Assembly (NCBI RefSeq): GCF_003860525.1
Contig: NZ_CP034161.1
Location: 1,984,001 to 2,048,000 of the forward strand
DNA length: 64,000 bases
Reading direction: 5' to 3'
DNA from: Epilithonimonas vandammei
GTDB taxonomy: Bacteria; Bacteroidota; Bacteroidia; Flavobacteriales; Weeksellaceae
Under the pieces are notes generated by a model. That model made no database searches. It was given only the letters and a program-made list of their open reading frames with translations, and was not told the origin of the DNA. Positions within the stretch are counted from its first letter, which is position 1, and each line of letters starts with the position of its first letter. Made by a program: the position numbers and the translations under genes. Shown piece after piece: positions 42,716 to 52,862 of this stretch.

Positions 42716-45700
42716 TTATTTAAAATACTCAACTCCATTTTTAAAGATATTGTGATAATTCGCAGTTGGAATATTTTTCATCAAGCCTTCTGCGAAACGT
42801 TCCGGGTGTCCCATCCTACCGAAGATTTTTCCGTCTGGGCTTGTTACACCTTCAATTCCGAATAATGAATTATTGGGATTGAACGGCATTCCGTGAGCAA
42901 TATTTCCTTCTAAATCCAAATATTGCGTTGCAATCTGTCCGTTTTCATATAACTTCCGAATTTCTGCTTCCGAAGCCATAAAACGACCTTCACCGTGAGA
43001 AATAGGGATTGTGAAAACCTGGTCTTTCATTCCTTTTAACCAAGGTGATTCGTCGTTCACAACTTTCACGTTGACCATTTGGGAAATATGTCTTCTGATA
43101 GCGTTGTGAGCCAAAGTAGGAGAGTTCTCATCCAAATCTTTAATTCTTCCGTAAGGCAACAATCCGGATTTTACCAACGCTTGGAAACCGTTACAGATAC
43201 CGATAATCATTCCGTCTCTGTCTAGCAATTCGTGAACGGCATTTCTCATTTTCTCGTTTTTCAAAACGTTGACAATGAATTTTGCAGAACCATCCGGCTC
43301 ATCACCTGCAGAGAAACCTCCTGAGAAAGCTAAAATCTGAGAAGTTTTGATTTCTTTTACCCACGCATCAATACTTTCATCCAATAATTGGTGATTGATG
43401 TTGATTAAAGGTAAACTGCTGATTACAGCTCCTTCTTTTGCGAAAGCATTCAACGTATCATACTCACAGTTTGTTCCCGGGAAAACCGGTGCGAATACTT
43501 TTGGCTGAGCAATCCCGTGTTTCTTGATAATGATATTTCTAGGGTTGATTGAGTTTAATTTCTCATCAATAGCAACCGTCAATTTTTCTTTTTCAACTGT
43601 TGGGAAAAGATTTTCAAACGTGTTTGTGTTGGCTGCTAACAATTTTCCAATTGCGAATTCAACATCATTAATTTTAATAACATTTGAATCTTTAACTTCT
43701 CCAATGAATTGAAGATTTACAGTGCTTAATTCTTCTTTAGATTCAATGATTAAACTACCGATATTTTTCGCTAATAAAGCAGTTTCATCAACTGTAATTT
43801 CAGCTCCTAATCTGTTTCCGAAGCTCATTTTTGCTAAAGCAACTGCAACTCCACCTTCTTTAACCGTTTTAACTGAAACGATTTTTCCTGCTTTAATGTT
43901 TTCGAAAATGAATTCATAAATATCTTTTAAAGCATCATAATTCGGCAGTCCATTTTCCTGTGGAATATGATTGAAGAAATACACTTTATTTCCTTCGCCT
44001 TTAAATTCAGGAGAGATAATGTTTTTCTTTTCTCCGTTGGCACAAGCAAAAGAAATCAATGTTGGCGGAACATTCAAATCCTGATACGTTCCACTCATTG
44101 AATCTTTACCACCGATTGCAGCTAAACCGAAATTGATCTGAGCATCATAAGCTCCCAACAATGAAGCCAAAGGTTTTCCCCATTTTTCAGGATTCTGGCC
44201 TAATTTTTCAAAATATTCCTGGAAACTGAATCTGATATTTTTGTAATCGCCACCCATCGCAACGATTTTCGCTACACTTTCTACCACAGCGTAAGAAGCT
44301 CCCAACAAAGAATTCTGTTTAGAAATCTCAGCATCAAATCCCCAACTTGCCAAAGAAACCGTTTCGATATTTTTCGCTCCGATAATTGGCAAAGTCTGAA
44401 CACTACCTTCCATCAAAGTCTGCTGATATTTTCCACCTAAAGGCATTGCAACCGTAGTTCCGCCCACAGAAGAATCGAACATTTCCAACAAACCTTTTTG
44501 AGAAGCTACATTTTTATCGCTTAAAATCTTTAAGAAATTCTCTTCATTGAATGATGGCGTTTCTTCTTTTACTTCATTAAGGTTCGTGATTCTAACTTCC
44601 TGACTTTTTGAACAACCGTTCGTATCTAAGAATTCTCTTGAAAGGTCAACAATTTTATCGCCTTTCCAGAACATCTGCATTCTTCCGGAATCCGTTACTT
44701 TTGCAACTTCCACAGCGACAATATTTTCAGCCTCACAGAATTTGATAAACTGTTCTTTATCTTTAGGTTCAACCACAACCGCCATTCTTTCCTGAGATTC
44801 AGAAATAGCCAACTCAGTTCCGTTCAAACCTTCATATTTCAACGGCAAAACATCCAAATTAACTTCTAAAGAATCAGCAATTTCACCGATCGCTACAGAA
44901 ACACCTCCAGCTCCAAAGTCGTTCGATTTTTTAATCAATCTCGTCACTTCCGGATTTCTGAATAATCTCTGAATTTTACGCTCTTCAACGGCATTTCCTT
45001 TCTGAACTTCAGAACTCATCGTGTGAATCGAAGTTTCGTCTTGTTCTTTTGAACTTCCGCTTGCGCCGCCAACACCGTCACGACCTGTTGCACCGCCTAA
45101 AATGATAATAGAATCACCAGCTTCAGGTTTCTCACGTCTTACCCAATCCACAGGAACTGCTCCGGCAACGAAACCAACCTCCATTCTTTTCGCTTTGTAG
45201 CCTTCGTCATAGATTTCAGATACCATCGTGGTTGCCAAACCAATTTGGTTACCATAAGAAGAATATCCGTTTGCCGCCTGTTTTGTGATGGTCTTTTGAG
45301 GTAATTTACCCGGTAAAGTTTGGTCAACAGATTCCAGAACATCAGCTGCACCCGTTAATCTCATTGCCTGGAAAACAAAAGAACGCCCGGACAAAGGATC
45401 TCTGATGGCTCCACCTAAACACGTTGACGCTCCACCAAAAGGCTCAATTTCTGTCGGGTGATTGTGTGTTTCATTTTTGAATAATAAATACCACGGTTCT
45501 TTTTTACCGTCGTATTCAGCTTCGATTTGGATGGTACAGGCGTTGATTTCATCAGATACAACAAGGTTTTCCAACTCACCTGTTTTATGGAAATATCTTC
45601 CGCAAACTGTCGCCAGATCCATTAAAGAGATCGGTTTCAATTCGCGTCCTAAGAATTTTCTTTTTTCGATATAATCATTGAAAATGGTTTCCAATGTATG

Positions 45701-46411
45701 TTTAAACTGTCCTTCGAACTCAATATTTGATAATTCTGTTTCAAACGTGGTGTGACGACAGTGGTCGCTCCAATACGTGTCTAAAACTTTAAGTTCAGTT
45801 TCCGTAGGATTTCTCTGTTCGGATTTAAAATATTCCTGAATGAATTTCAAATCGTCCAAACCTAATGCAAAACCGTGAGAATTATAGAAGTCAGCAAGCT
45901 GAACATCATCAAAATTGATAAAACCTTCGTGAACAATCACTTTTGAAGGCGTTTCTTCCGCAGGAATATCTAAAATTGATAAATCTTTTTCCTGAGATTC
46001 AACCTTATTGATTAAAAGGTCTTTGATTTTAACTAAATCAGATTCGGAAACTCCTTCGAATTCGATTAGTTTTCCGCTTCTTACTTTAGACTTTTCATTT
46101 CCAGTTAGTAAAGCAATACACTGTTGGGCAGAATCGGCACGCTGATCGTACTGTCCGGGTAAAAATTCTAATGCGAAATGAGTTCCTTTTGCAGGATTTT
46201 CTTCGATTAAAATATCAGTAACCGGATCTACGAAAGTGCTATTGACCACTTTTTCGAATTCACCATCATTTAATCCAAAAATATCGTAAATGTTATACAC
46301 TTTTACACTTTGGATAGACGGAACAACCGCTTTTACTTCATCAAAAATTTTTGGACTTTCTACATCGAAAATTCCTCTTTTTTCTACGAAAATTCTTTTG
46401 TTATTAGACAT
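42716..46411 (-). CDS. purL: Phosphoribosylformylglycinamidine synthase
   Basis: 1231 residues, the long single-chain PurL. It uses ATP and glutamine to turn FGAR into FGAM in purine synthesis. N-terminal PurS-like domain (1-150), linker and FGAM synthase domains with YWSDHCRHTTFETEL and FKNETHNHPTEIEPFGGASTCLGGAIRD (ATP binding), and GGKDSMSGTYQDL in the second half. The C-terminal glutamine amidotransferase domain has FPGTNCEYDTLNAF and the nucleophile in IGICNGFQAL, with the His/Glu near ISHGEGRF. The purB gene lies 1.6 kb upstream on the same strand. Confidence 0.97.
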   Translation of the reverse strand: MSNNKRIFVEKRGIFDVESPKIFDEVKAVVPSIQSVKVYNIYDIFGLNDGEFEKVVNSTFVDPVTDILIEENPAKGTHFALEFLPGQYDQRADSAQQCIALLTGNEKSKVRSGKLIEFEGVSESDLVKIKDLLINKVESQEKDLSILDIPAEETPSKVIVHEGFINFDDVQLADFYNSHGFALGLDDLKFIQEYFKSEQRNPTETELKVLDTYWSDHCRHTTFETELSNIEFEGQFKHTLETIFNDYIEKRKFLGRELKPISLMDLATVCGRYFHKTGELENLVVSDEINACTIQIEAEYDGKKEPWYLLFKNETHNHPTEIEPFGGASTCLGGAIRDPLSGRSFVFQAMRLTGAADVLESVDQTLPGKLPQKTITKQAANGYSSYGNQIGLATTMVSEIYDEGYKAKRMEVGFVAGAVPVDWVRREKPEAGDSIIILGGATGRDGVGGASGSSKEQDETSIHTMSSEVQKGNAVEERKIQRLFRNPEVTRLIKKSNDFGAGGVSVAIGEIADSLEVNLDVLPLKYEGLNGTELAISESQERMAVVVEPKDKEQFIKFCEAENIVAVEVAKVTDSGRMQMFWKGDKIVDLSREFLDTNGCSKSQEVRITNLNEVKEETPSFNEENFLKILSDKNVASQKGLLEMFDSSVGGTTVAMPLGGKYQQTLMEGSVQTLPIIGAKNIETVSLASWGFDAEISKQNSLLGASYAVVESVAKIVAMGGDYKNIRFSFQEYFEKLGQNPEKWGKPLASLLGAYDAQINFGLAAIGGKDSMSGTYQDLNVPPTLISFACANGEKKNIISPEFKGEGNKVYFFNHIPQENGLPNYDALKDIYEFIFENIKAGKIVSVKTVKEGGVAVALAKMSFGNRLGAEITVDETALLAKNIGSLIIESKEELSTVNLQFIGEVKDSNVIKINDVEFAIGKLLAANTNTFENLFPTVEKEKLTVAIDEKLNSINPRNIIIKKHGIAQPKVFAPVFPGTNCEYDTLNAFAKEGAVISSLPLININHQLLDESIDAWVKEIKTSQILAFSGGFSAGDEPDGSAKFIVNVLKNEKMRNAVHELLDRDGMIIGICNGFQALVKSGLLPYGRIKDLDENSPTLAHNAIRRHISQMVNVKVVNDESPWLKGMKDQVFTIPISHGEGRFMASEAEIRKLYENGQIATQYLDLEGNIAHGMPFNPNNSLFGIEGVTSPDGKIFGRMGHPERFAEGLMKNIPTANYHNIFKNGVEYFK

Positions 46412-46448
46412 TAGATGTCAGATTTTATTAGATTTATTTTTAATTTTT

Positions 46449-46952
46449 TTATTCCGAATCTGTGGTAAATTCCAAATCTCTGCCATTTGCTCTTTCATTT
46501 TTTAGCAGAATCTGCAATTCCTCAGGTAATTCAGATACAGGAGCAATCATTCCATCAATCATAACCATATCATTAAATGGATTATCATTGCTCATTTTTT
46601 TTGTCGAAAATTCGGGACTGAAATACCACAAATCAAACATATTTCTTATTTGACGAGATTTTGTAGAAACGGTAGAACTTTTTGTTTGAAAAAATTCGTT
46701 GATTTCATCAGACTTTAGATAGGGCTGAAAAGATTTATCAAACAGGAAATTTATACTGCCGATAGCGTGTATTATCGCCGCAGCCCATATTTCTAATTTA
46801 CCGCTTTTAAAGGGAATATCTCTTTTTCTGCCCATCTTTTTGACGAGTTTTTCACATAGAAAAAGGTATTCTTTATCAAGCTTTTGACTACAAAATATCC
46901 TGACTAAATCAAGCAGTTCGTTTTCTCTTTCTTTAATTTTATTTTTTTCCAT
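46449..46952 (-). CDS. DUF6398 family protein
   Basis: 167 residues from ATG 46950-46952. Helical, soluble: MEKNKIKERENELLDLVRIFCSQKLDKEYLFLCEKLVKKMGRKRDIPFKSGKLEIWAAAIIHAIGSINFLFDKS, matching the DUF6398 domain, and DELPEEL-like acidic tail. Function unknown. It sits 37 bases before purL on the same strand and just past a repeat unit, so it may be co-transcribed with purL. Confidence 0.78.
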   Translation of the reverse strand: MEKNKIKERENELLDLVRIFCSQKLDKEYLFLCEKLVKKMGRKRDIPFKSGKLEIWAAAIIHAIGSINFLFDKSFQPYLKSDEINEFFQTKSSTVSTKSRQIRNMFDLWYFSPEFSTKKMSNDNPFNDMVMIDGMIAPVSELPEELQILLKNERANGRDLEFTTDSE

Positions 46953-46970
46953 ATTTTTATTTAACAATTT

Positions 46971-47164
46971 TTCTACACAGATTGCAGTCCTATGGACTGC
47001 GAATTTTGCTTATTCATCTTCTTGCTACACAGATAACATTCCTACGGAATGTTTCTTTCTCATTTTTTCAAAGGGCAGATTCCGTAGGAATCGTATCTGT
47101 GTAGTAATAGTAATAGTTGTAGAAAAATCAATCCAGAAGGGAGCAGTCCGTAGGACTGCTATCT
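46971..47164. repeat. REP-type repeat, left copy
   Basis: Four hairpins in a row: GCAGTCCTATGGACTGC, ACATTCCTACGGAATGT, GATTCCGTAGGAATC and AGCAGTCCGTAGGACTGCT. The second and third are enclosed by outer arms CTACACAGAT/ATCTGTGTAG. A near-direct copy lies on the other side of the transposase gene at 47762-47988. Confidence 0.85.
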
Positions 47165-47201
47165 TTCATCAACCATAATAAATAATTATTTTATCACAAA
47201 A

Positions 47202-47675
47202 TTATTTTACATCATCATAAAATTCAAACAAATATTCATTTTTAAATTCAATTTCAAAAGCATTCAGCATTTCCAGATATTCTTCTCTAAAGCTTTTCTT
47301 TGAATGGTGTTTTTCCTGATTCAGAACATAATTCACAACTTTATCCTTTTGACTTTTAGCATAAGAAAATGCACCATAACCTTTCTGCCAAGAAAATTTC
47401 CCCAAACACAGCTTTTTATCATTTATAAAATTTGTAGACTCAATTTTTACAGTTTTTATCAATTCCGGAATTGTTATCTGCAAATTTTTATAACTGAAAA
47501 ATATATGCAAATGGTCAGGATTTGCATAAATAGCCAATACTTTTTGTTTCTTATTGCTAAATATTCCACAAATGTATTTTTCAATTTCATCTCTTACTTC
47601 CGATTTAATTTTAATATCACGTCCTTTTGTAGCAAAAACGACTTGAATATAAATCTGTGTATATGTATTAGGCAT
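47202..47675 (-). CDS. IS200/IS605-like REP-associated tyrosine transposase (RAYT)
   Basis: 157 residues of the Y1_Tnp family: YTQIYIQVVFATKGR at the start, the HUH motif in NPDHLHIFFSYK (metal-binding His-x-His), KFSWQKGYGAFSYAKSQ, and the catalytic Tyr region DKVVNYVLNQEKHHSKKSFREEY. It makes single-strand nicks and a phosphotyrosine link. The C-terminal FKNEYLFEFYDD is usual for the Bacteroidota group. It is flanked by hairpin repeats. Confidence 0.93.
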   Translation of the reverse strand: MPNTYTQIYIQVVFATKGRDIKIKSEVRDEIEKYICGIFSNKKQKVLAIYANPDHLHIFFSYKNLQITIPELIKTVKIESTNFINDKKLCLGKFSWQKGYGAFSYAKSQKDKVVNYVLNQEKHHSKKSFREEYLEMLNAFEIEFKNEYLFEFYDDVK

Positions 47676-47761
47676 AGGGTTTTATTTTTCATAATTCTTA
47701 CAAAGATAACATAGACTTTATTGAATACTTCGTTAGGTTTTCTATGGAAACTAATCCTTTC

Positions 47762-47988
<227 letters not shown>

Positions 47989-48021
47989 CAAAATATGCAG
48001 CCCAAAAGACTGCATATTAAT

Positions 48022-49449
48022 TTATACTTTCAGGTCAGATTCCAAACCAATCAATTCGCTGTTTGCATCAATAATCGGCTGAACTTCATTGGCAATGAAT
48101 TCCTCCGTCTGAATCGGTGCAAAACCGATGAAGTTTTTAGGATCAAGAACTTCTTTTAATTTTGATTTATCTAATTTCAATGAATCATCATTTAAGATTC
48201 TTTCGATAAGGTCGTTTTCCTTTCCTTCTTCTTTTACTTTTTTAGACGCTTCCATCGAGTGAACTCTGATTACTTCGTGGATTTCCTGACGGTCGCCACC
48301 AGCTTTCACTTCTTCCATAATAATGTATTCTGTCGCCATAAAAGGAAGTTCTTCCATAATATGTTTGTTGATTCTGTTTGGATAAACAACGATTCCGTTC
48401 ATAATGTTATTCCAAATCAATAGAATTGCATCAACCGCTAAAAACGCCTGAGGAATGGTTAATCTCTTGTTTGCAGAATCGTCCAAAGTTCTTTCAAACC
48501 ATTGTGTTGAAGCGACCATTGCAGAACTTGTCGTTAAAGACATTACGTATTTTGCCAACGCTCCGATTCTTTCGCTTCTCATTGGATTACGTTTGTAAGC
48601 CATTGCCGATGAACCGATTTGGTTTTTTTCGAATGGCTCCTCAATTTCCTTAAGATTTTGAAGTAGACGCAAATCATTGGTGAATTTATGCGCAGATTGT
48701 GCGATATTTCCCAATAAAGCCACCACTTTAGCATCAATTTTTCTGTCATAAGTCTGCCCGGAAACGCCAAAAACTTTTTCGAAACCGAATCTTTTTGAAA
48801 GTTCTTTATCTAAGTGTTTTACTTTAGAATAATCTCCGTTGAAAAGTTCCAGGAAACTTGCAGCAGTTCCTGTCGTTCCTTTTACACCTCTAAATCTTAA
48901 TGTTTCTAAGAAGAAATCAAGCTCTTCGATGTCAAGAACCAAACTCTGTAACCAAAGTGTTGCTCTTTTTCCAACCGTCGTTAACTGAGCCGGTTGGAAG
49001 TGTGTAAATCCTAACGTTGGAAGATCTTTATACTGAATCGCAAAATCCGAAAGATTTTTCATCACGTTCACCAACTTTTTCTTTAAGATCAAAAGTCCGT
49101 CACGGATTTGAATTAAATCTGTATTGTCGCCTACAAACGCCGAAGTTGCTCCCAAGTGAATAATTCCTTTTGCAGAAGGCGCCACATCACCATAAGCGTG
49201 AACGTGAGCCATCACATCGTGACGAAATTTTTTCTCGTAAGCTGCAGCCGCATCATAATCGATGTTTTCTGCATTGGCTTTCAATTCAGCGATTTGCTCG
49301 TCTGTGATGTCAAGTCCAAGGTCTTTTTCTATTTCAGCAAGGGCAATCCAAAGCTTTCTCCAGTTTTGGAACTTGTTGTTATGCGAGAAATTAAACAGCA
49401 TTTCTTCACTGGAATAGCGCTCTTCCAATGGATTTTTGTAGGAATTCAT
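48022..49449 (-). CDS. purB: Adenylosuccinate lyase
   Basis: 475 residues of the fumarase/aspartase superfamily. The signature GSSAMAYKRNPMRSERIG carries the catalytic Ser loop. GATSAFVGDNTDLIQ and LGFTHFQPAQLTTVGKR hold the conserved His region. It cleaves SAICAR to AICAR and adenylosuccinate to AMP. It is on the same strand as purL, separated by the RAYT unit, so the two purine genes may once have been closer. Confidence 0.96.
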   Translation of the reverse strand: MNSYKNPLEERYSSEEMLFNFSHNNKFQNWRKLWIALAEIEKDLGLDITDEQIAELKANAENIDYDAAAAYEKKFRHDVMAHVHAYGDVAPSAKGIIHLGATSAFVGDNTDLIQIRDGLLILKKKLVNVMKNLSDFAIQYKDLPTLGFTHFQPAQLTTVGKRATLWLQSLVLDIEELDFFLETLRFRGVKGTTGTAASFLELFNGDYSKVKHLDKELSKRFGFEKVFGVSGQTYDRKIDAKVVALLGNIAQSAHKFTNDLRLLQNLKEIEEPFEKNQIGSSAMAYKRNPMRSERIGALAKYVMSLTTSSAMVASTQWFERTLDDSANKRLTIPQAFLAVDAILLIWNNIMNGIVVYPNRINKHIMEELPFMATEYIIMEEVKAGGDRQEIHEVIRVHSMEASKKVKEEGKENDLIERILNDDSLKLDKSKLKEVLDPKNFIGFAPIQTEEFIANEVQPIIDANSELIGLESDLKV

Positions 49450-49605
49450 TTTTTTCTTTTTACTTTTTTTAGATTACACAAAAATAGGAATTTTCATTGA
49501 GAATTTAAAATCATAAAAAGTTCTCTCGATTTAATTTTTCACAACACTATTATCCTCAATTAATCAATAAACTATAATTTTGCAACCCGTTATTAAGATG
49601 GAATT

Positions 49606-50481
49606 ATGAAGAAATTGGAAATTAAAAAGAATATTCAAAAATTAGAAGATAAGAATCTATCTTTCCGTGTTTTTGAATTAAGTGAAGAGAATTTAAGCCA
49701 ATATCTAAAGCCTCATAAAAAAGATCATTTTTTTATCCTTGTGATTGAAAAAGGAAAGTTACAACTCCATATTGAAGATAAAATTCATTCTTTGAAGACC
49801 GGACAAATTTCCGTCGTATTTCCAGAGCAGGTTCATTTTACTTCAGATTTAAGCTCAGATTTAAAAGGTAAGATTATCCTTTTTGAAGAAATTTTGTTCT
49901 GTTCCGATATTCTGAAAAACGAACTGAGTACTTATAATGTCAATCTTTCCACTCAACTGAATTGTACCATTTTATCTGCCGAAGATTTTGAACAAAGTGT
50001 CAATGCGATCAGAATTATTAAAGGAATTTATGAACATCCAAGCTTGATAAAAAAAGAACAAGCGAGATTTCAGATTAAGATTTTTCTTTTAGGTTTGATA
50101 GAATCCGTTCACGGTTTGCATCCTATTTTACATAAAGAAACAGTCGACAAACCCATTTATGTTCGGTTTAAAAAGCTTTTGAATGAACATTACAAACAGT
50201 ACAGAACTGTACAATACTACGCTGAAGAATTAGCTATTACTCCAAAAAAATTAAATTCAATTACTAAAAAACATTGCGGAGAAACGGCGATTCAGGCGAT
50301 TCATAATAGAATTTTAATTGAAATAAAGCGTCAGTTAATGTTTTCCGACCTTTCTCACAAAGAGATTGCTTTTGATTTAGGATTTAATTCACCTTCTGCC
50401 TTAAACAAATTCGTGAAATCAAAATTGAAAGAAACACCTACCGAACTTCAGCAGGAACTGGCGCAAATGTATAACGCATAG
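49606..50481 (+). CDS. AraC family transcriptional regulator
   Basis: 291 residues: an N-terminal cupin-like domain (DHFFILVIEKGKLQLHIEDKIHSLKTGQISVVFPEQVH) and a C-terminal AraC HTH (about 190-290: YAEELAITPKKLNSITKKHCGETAIQAIHNRILIEIKRQL and KEIAFDLGFNSPSALNKFVKSKLKETPTELQ). A TAATTTTG -7 element lies 23 bases upstream of the ATG. Directly followed (67 bases) by the iron alcohol dehydrogenase gene, which it probably controls. Effector unknown. Confidence 0.93.
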   Translation: MKKLEIKKNIQKLEDKNLSFRVFELSEENLSQYLKPHKKDHFFILVIEKGKLQLHIEDKIHSLKTGQISVVFPEQVHFTSDLSSDLKGKIILFEEILFCSDILKNELSTYNVNLSTQLNCTILSAEDFEQSVNAIRIIKGIYEHPSLIKKEQARFQIKIFLLGLIESVHGLHPILHKETVDKPIYVRFKKLLNEHYKQYRTVQYYAEELAITPKKLNSITKKHCGETAIQAIHNRILIEIKRQLMFSDLSHKEIAFDLGFNSPSALNKFVKSKLKETPTELQQELAQMYNA

Positions 50482-50548
50482 GCTTGTTTGTATAACATTA
50501 CCCGTTTTGCTTGGTCTAATTTTGTCTCATTAAAATTTCATATAAAAA

Positions 50549-51715
50549 ATGAGCAAATTATTTATTGCAGGAGAGGTTTTCCACGGAGCTGGAACTCTTT
50601 CTGAATTAGCAAATATCAAAGGGACAAAAGCGGTAATCGTAACTGGCGGAAGCTCCATGAGAAAGAGCGGAACGCTGGATAAAGCGGTTGCTTACCTTAC
50701 TGAAGCTGGAATCGAAACTAAGATCTTCGATGGTGTGGAAGAAGATCCTTCATCTGCAACGTGTGCAAAAGGAGCTGAATTGATGCAAAATTTCCAACCA
50801 GACTGGATTATCGGTTTGGGAGGTTGTTCAGCAATTGATGCGGCAAAAATTATGTGGGTTTTCTATGAATATCCTGATGCAGATTTCGATGCGATGACCA
50901 AGCCATTCACGGTTCCGGTTTTAAGAAACAAAGCAAAATTTATCGCAATCCCTTCTACAAGCGGAACAGGAACTGAAACTACTGGTCTTGCAGTAATTAC
51001 TGACAGAGAAAAAGGCGTAAAATATCCTATCGTTTCTTACGAATTGACTCCGGATATTGCAATTGTTGACGGTGAAATCTGTGCTTCAATGCCGGCTCAC
51101 GTTACATCAAATACTGGTCTTGATGCTTTGACTCACTGTGTGGAAGCTTACGTTTCCAATATCGATAACAATATCGCTGATGCACTTTCTAAAGGTGGAT
51201 TGGAGATTGTTTTTGATAATTTGAAAGAAGCGGTAGAAAATCCGAACAATATTGTAGCACGTCAGAATATGCACGATGCATCATTTATGGCAGGTTTAGC
51301 GTTCAACAATGCTTGGTTGGGAATCGTTCACTCTTTATCTCATCAGGTTGGGGCTTTGTACGGAATTCCACACGGAGCTTCTAATGCGATTTTCCTTCCG
51401 AATGTGATTCGTTATAATGCTCAAGCAACAAATCGTTTTCCTGATTTGGCAAGAGTAATTGGTAAAGAAACTGCTGAAGATTTGGCTCAGGCTATTGAAA
51501 CTTTACGTTCTGAAGTTAATAATCAATCAGCAATCAAAGAATTTGGAATTTCCAGAGAAGATTGGGATAAGAATCTTGATTATATTGCAAACAATGCTTT
51601 GGTAGATCCTTGTACAGGTTTCAACCCAAGAGTTCCGACTTTGGATGAGTTGAAAGCAATTTACAATGCTTGCTACGAAGGTCTTGTTTATGCTGAAGAG
51701 AGTGTAACAGCTTAA
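50549..51715 (+). CDS. Iron-containing alcohol dehydrogenase
   Basis: 388 residues. NAD(P)-binding N-terminal domain (VIVTGGSSMRKSGTLDKAV, GLGGCSAIDAAKIMW) and an all-helical C-terminal domain with the metal-binding Asp/His set in TGLDALTHCVEAYVS and GIVHSLSHQVGALYGIPHGASNAIFLP. Fe- or Zn-dependent oxidoreductase of the group that includes 1,3-propanediol, lactaldehyde and butanol dehydrogenases; the natural substrate is unclear. An adjacent AraC regulator suggests an inducible alcohol or aldehyde pathway. A TAATTTTG -7 element lies at 50517-50524. Followed by a strong terminator. Confidence 0.93.
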   Translation: MSKLFIAGEVFHGAGTLSELANIKGTKAVIVTGGSSMRKSGTLDKAVAYLTEAGIETKIFDGVEEDPSSATCAKGAELMQNFQPDWIIGLGGCSAIDAAKIMWVFYEYPDADFDAMTKPFTVPVLRNKAKFIAIPSTSGTGTETTGLAVITDREKGVKYPIVSYELTPDIAIVDGEICASMPAHVTSNTGLDALTHCVEAYVSNIDNNIADALSKGGLEIVFDNLKEAVENPNNIVARQNMHDASFMAGLAFNNAWLGIVHSLSHQVGALYGIPHGASNAIFLPNVIRYNAQATNRFPDLARVIGKETAEDLAQAIETLRSEVNNQSAIKEFGISREDWDKNLDYIANNALVDPCTGFNPRVPTLDELKAIYNACYEGLVYAEESVTA

Positions 51716-51741
51716 TTTTAAGATTCAAATATTTGAACAAA

Positions 51742-51775
51742 AAAACAGGAAGTCAATTTGATTTCCTGTTTTTTT
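51742..51775 (+). terminator. Terminator of the alcohol dehydrogenase gene
   Basis: 10-bp stem AAAACAGGAA/TTCCTGTTTT with an 11-base loop that can pair partly, followed by T run. Confidence 0.82.
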
Positions 51776-51881
51776 CTATTTTCAATTGATTATTTGATAT
51801 TGAGTTTGATTTAACTTAAATATCATTATTTAATCCAATATTCGGCTAGATATTTGTATTTTACCCTTAAATTCGTATAAA

Positions 51882-52265
51882 ATGGTGTCAAAAATTACAT
51901 CAGAAATCAAAGTCAGTGTTACTACAGAATATGACAACTTTAATAGTTATCCTTCTGAAAATCGATTCGTTTTCAAATATCACATTGAGATTCAAAATCT
52001 TGGAAGTAAAACAGTGAAGCTTCTTAGCAGAAGATGGATGATTTATGACCTTGGCTTTGGATTTACTGAGGTTGAAGGTGCTGGTGTAATTGGTTTGACT
52101 CCAATACTTGAGTCAGGAGAAAGTTTCAGCTATTTCTCCAATGTGATTCTGAAATCTGGCGTCGGAAATATGGAAGGCTCTTATTTATTTGAAAGTTTTG
52201 GAAAGCCCGACTTATGTGTTGAAATTCCGAAATTCAACTTAGTTTCTGAGGTTTTGAGTAATTGA
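51882..52265 (+). CDS. apaG: ApaG domain protein
   Basis: 127 residues, Ig-like fold of ApaG: VSVTTEYDNFNSYPSENRFVFKYHIEIQNLGSKTVKLLSRRWMIYD, then EVEGAGVIGLTPILESGESFSYFS and GSYLFES. Known from E. coli as linked to Co2+/Mg2+ sensitivity and pyrophosphate binding; the real role is unclear. Single gene, convergent with the exonuclease gene. Confidence 0.95.
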   Translation: MVSKITSEIKVSVTTEYDNFNSYPSENRFVFKYHIEIQNLGSKTVKLLSRRWMIYDLGFGFTEVEGAGVIGLTPILESGESFSYFSNVILKSGVGNMEGSYLFESFGKPDLCVEIPKFNLVSEVLSN

Positions 52266-52301
52266 TTACGATTGGAAATATAATTTATATTACTTCGGGT
52301 G

Positions 52302-52856
52302 TTAAAGCATTTTAAAGCGTTTTCCAAAAACAGAATTTACATCTTCATTATTTGTAACCATCAGTCTTTCAAAACTTAACAAAGAAATTTTTGCGCAAAC
52401 TTCGGCATCTGCATCTGCACGGTGATGGTTGAATTTGATCTGATGATACTCAGCTAAATTTTTTAAGCCATAACTTTTCAAATCTTTCCATGCTTTTTTA
52501 GCAACTCCAATACTGCAAAGATAATTCATATTCGGTTTAAAGAAACCATAATGATCCAAACAACTTCTTAAAACACTGGCATCAAATGAAGCATTATGAG
52601 CAATCATAAGATTTCCGTACATCAGCTTTTCGACTTCGTACCAAACATCAGCAAAAGTAGGAGAGTGTTTCACATCTTCTGGATTGATACCGTGAACCGC
52701 TATATTATGATGATTAAAATAAGGATAGGAGGGTGGTTTTATCAACCAGGATTTAGTTTCCTTGATCTTCCCATTTTCTACAATACAAATTCCCAATTCG
52801 CAAGCAGAGTTTCTTTCGTGCGTGGCTGTTTCAAAATCGAGCGCTATAAAATCCAT
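52302..52856 (-). CDS. DnaQ-like 3'-5' exonuclease (DEDDh)
   Basis: 184 residues with the DEDDh motifs: FIALDFETATHERNSACELG (Exo I, Asp-x-Glu), LMIAHNASFDASVLRSCL (Exo II Asp) and FNHHRADADAEVCA (Exo III His-x4-Asp). Resembles the proofreading epsilon subunit domain or a free exonuclease domain (PolC/DnaQ type). Six bases after the glycosyltransferase stop, in a run of three minus-strand genes. Confidence 0.9.
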   Translation of the reverse strand: MDFIALDFETATHERNSACELGICIVENGKIKETKSWLIKPPSYPYFNHHNIAVHGINPEDVKHSPTFADVWYEVEKLMYGNLMIAHNASFDASVLRSCLDHYGFFKPNMNYLCSIGVAKKAWKDLKSYGLKNLAEYHQIKFNHHRADADAEVCAKISLLSFERLMVTNNEDVNSVFGKRFKML

Positions 52857-52862
52857 AAAATC

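Noticed and set aside
46453..46660. Plus-strand small open frames over DUF6398 and purL
   Set aside because: They are frame shadows without start context; the minus-strand genes match known families.
46971..47164. CRISPR-like array of short palindromes
   Set aside because: The hairpins are not separated by unique spacers of constant length, no cas genes are near, and the same set recurs across the transposase as REP copies.
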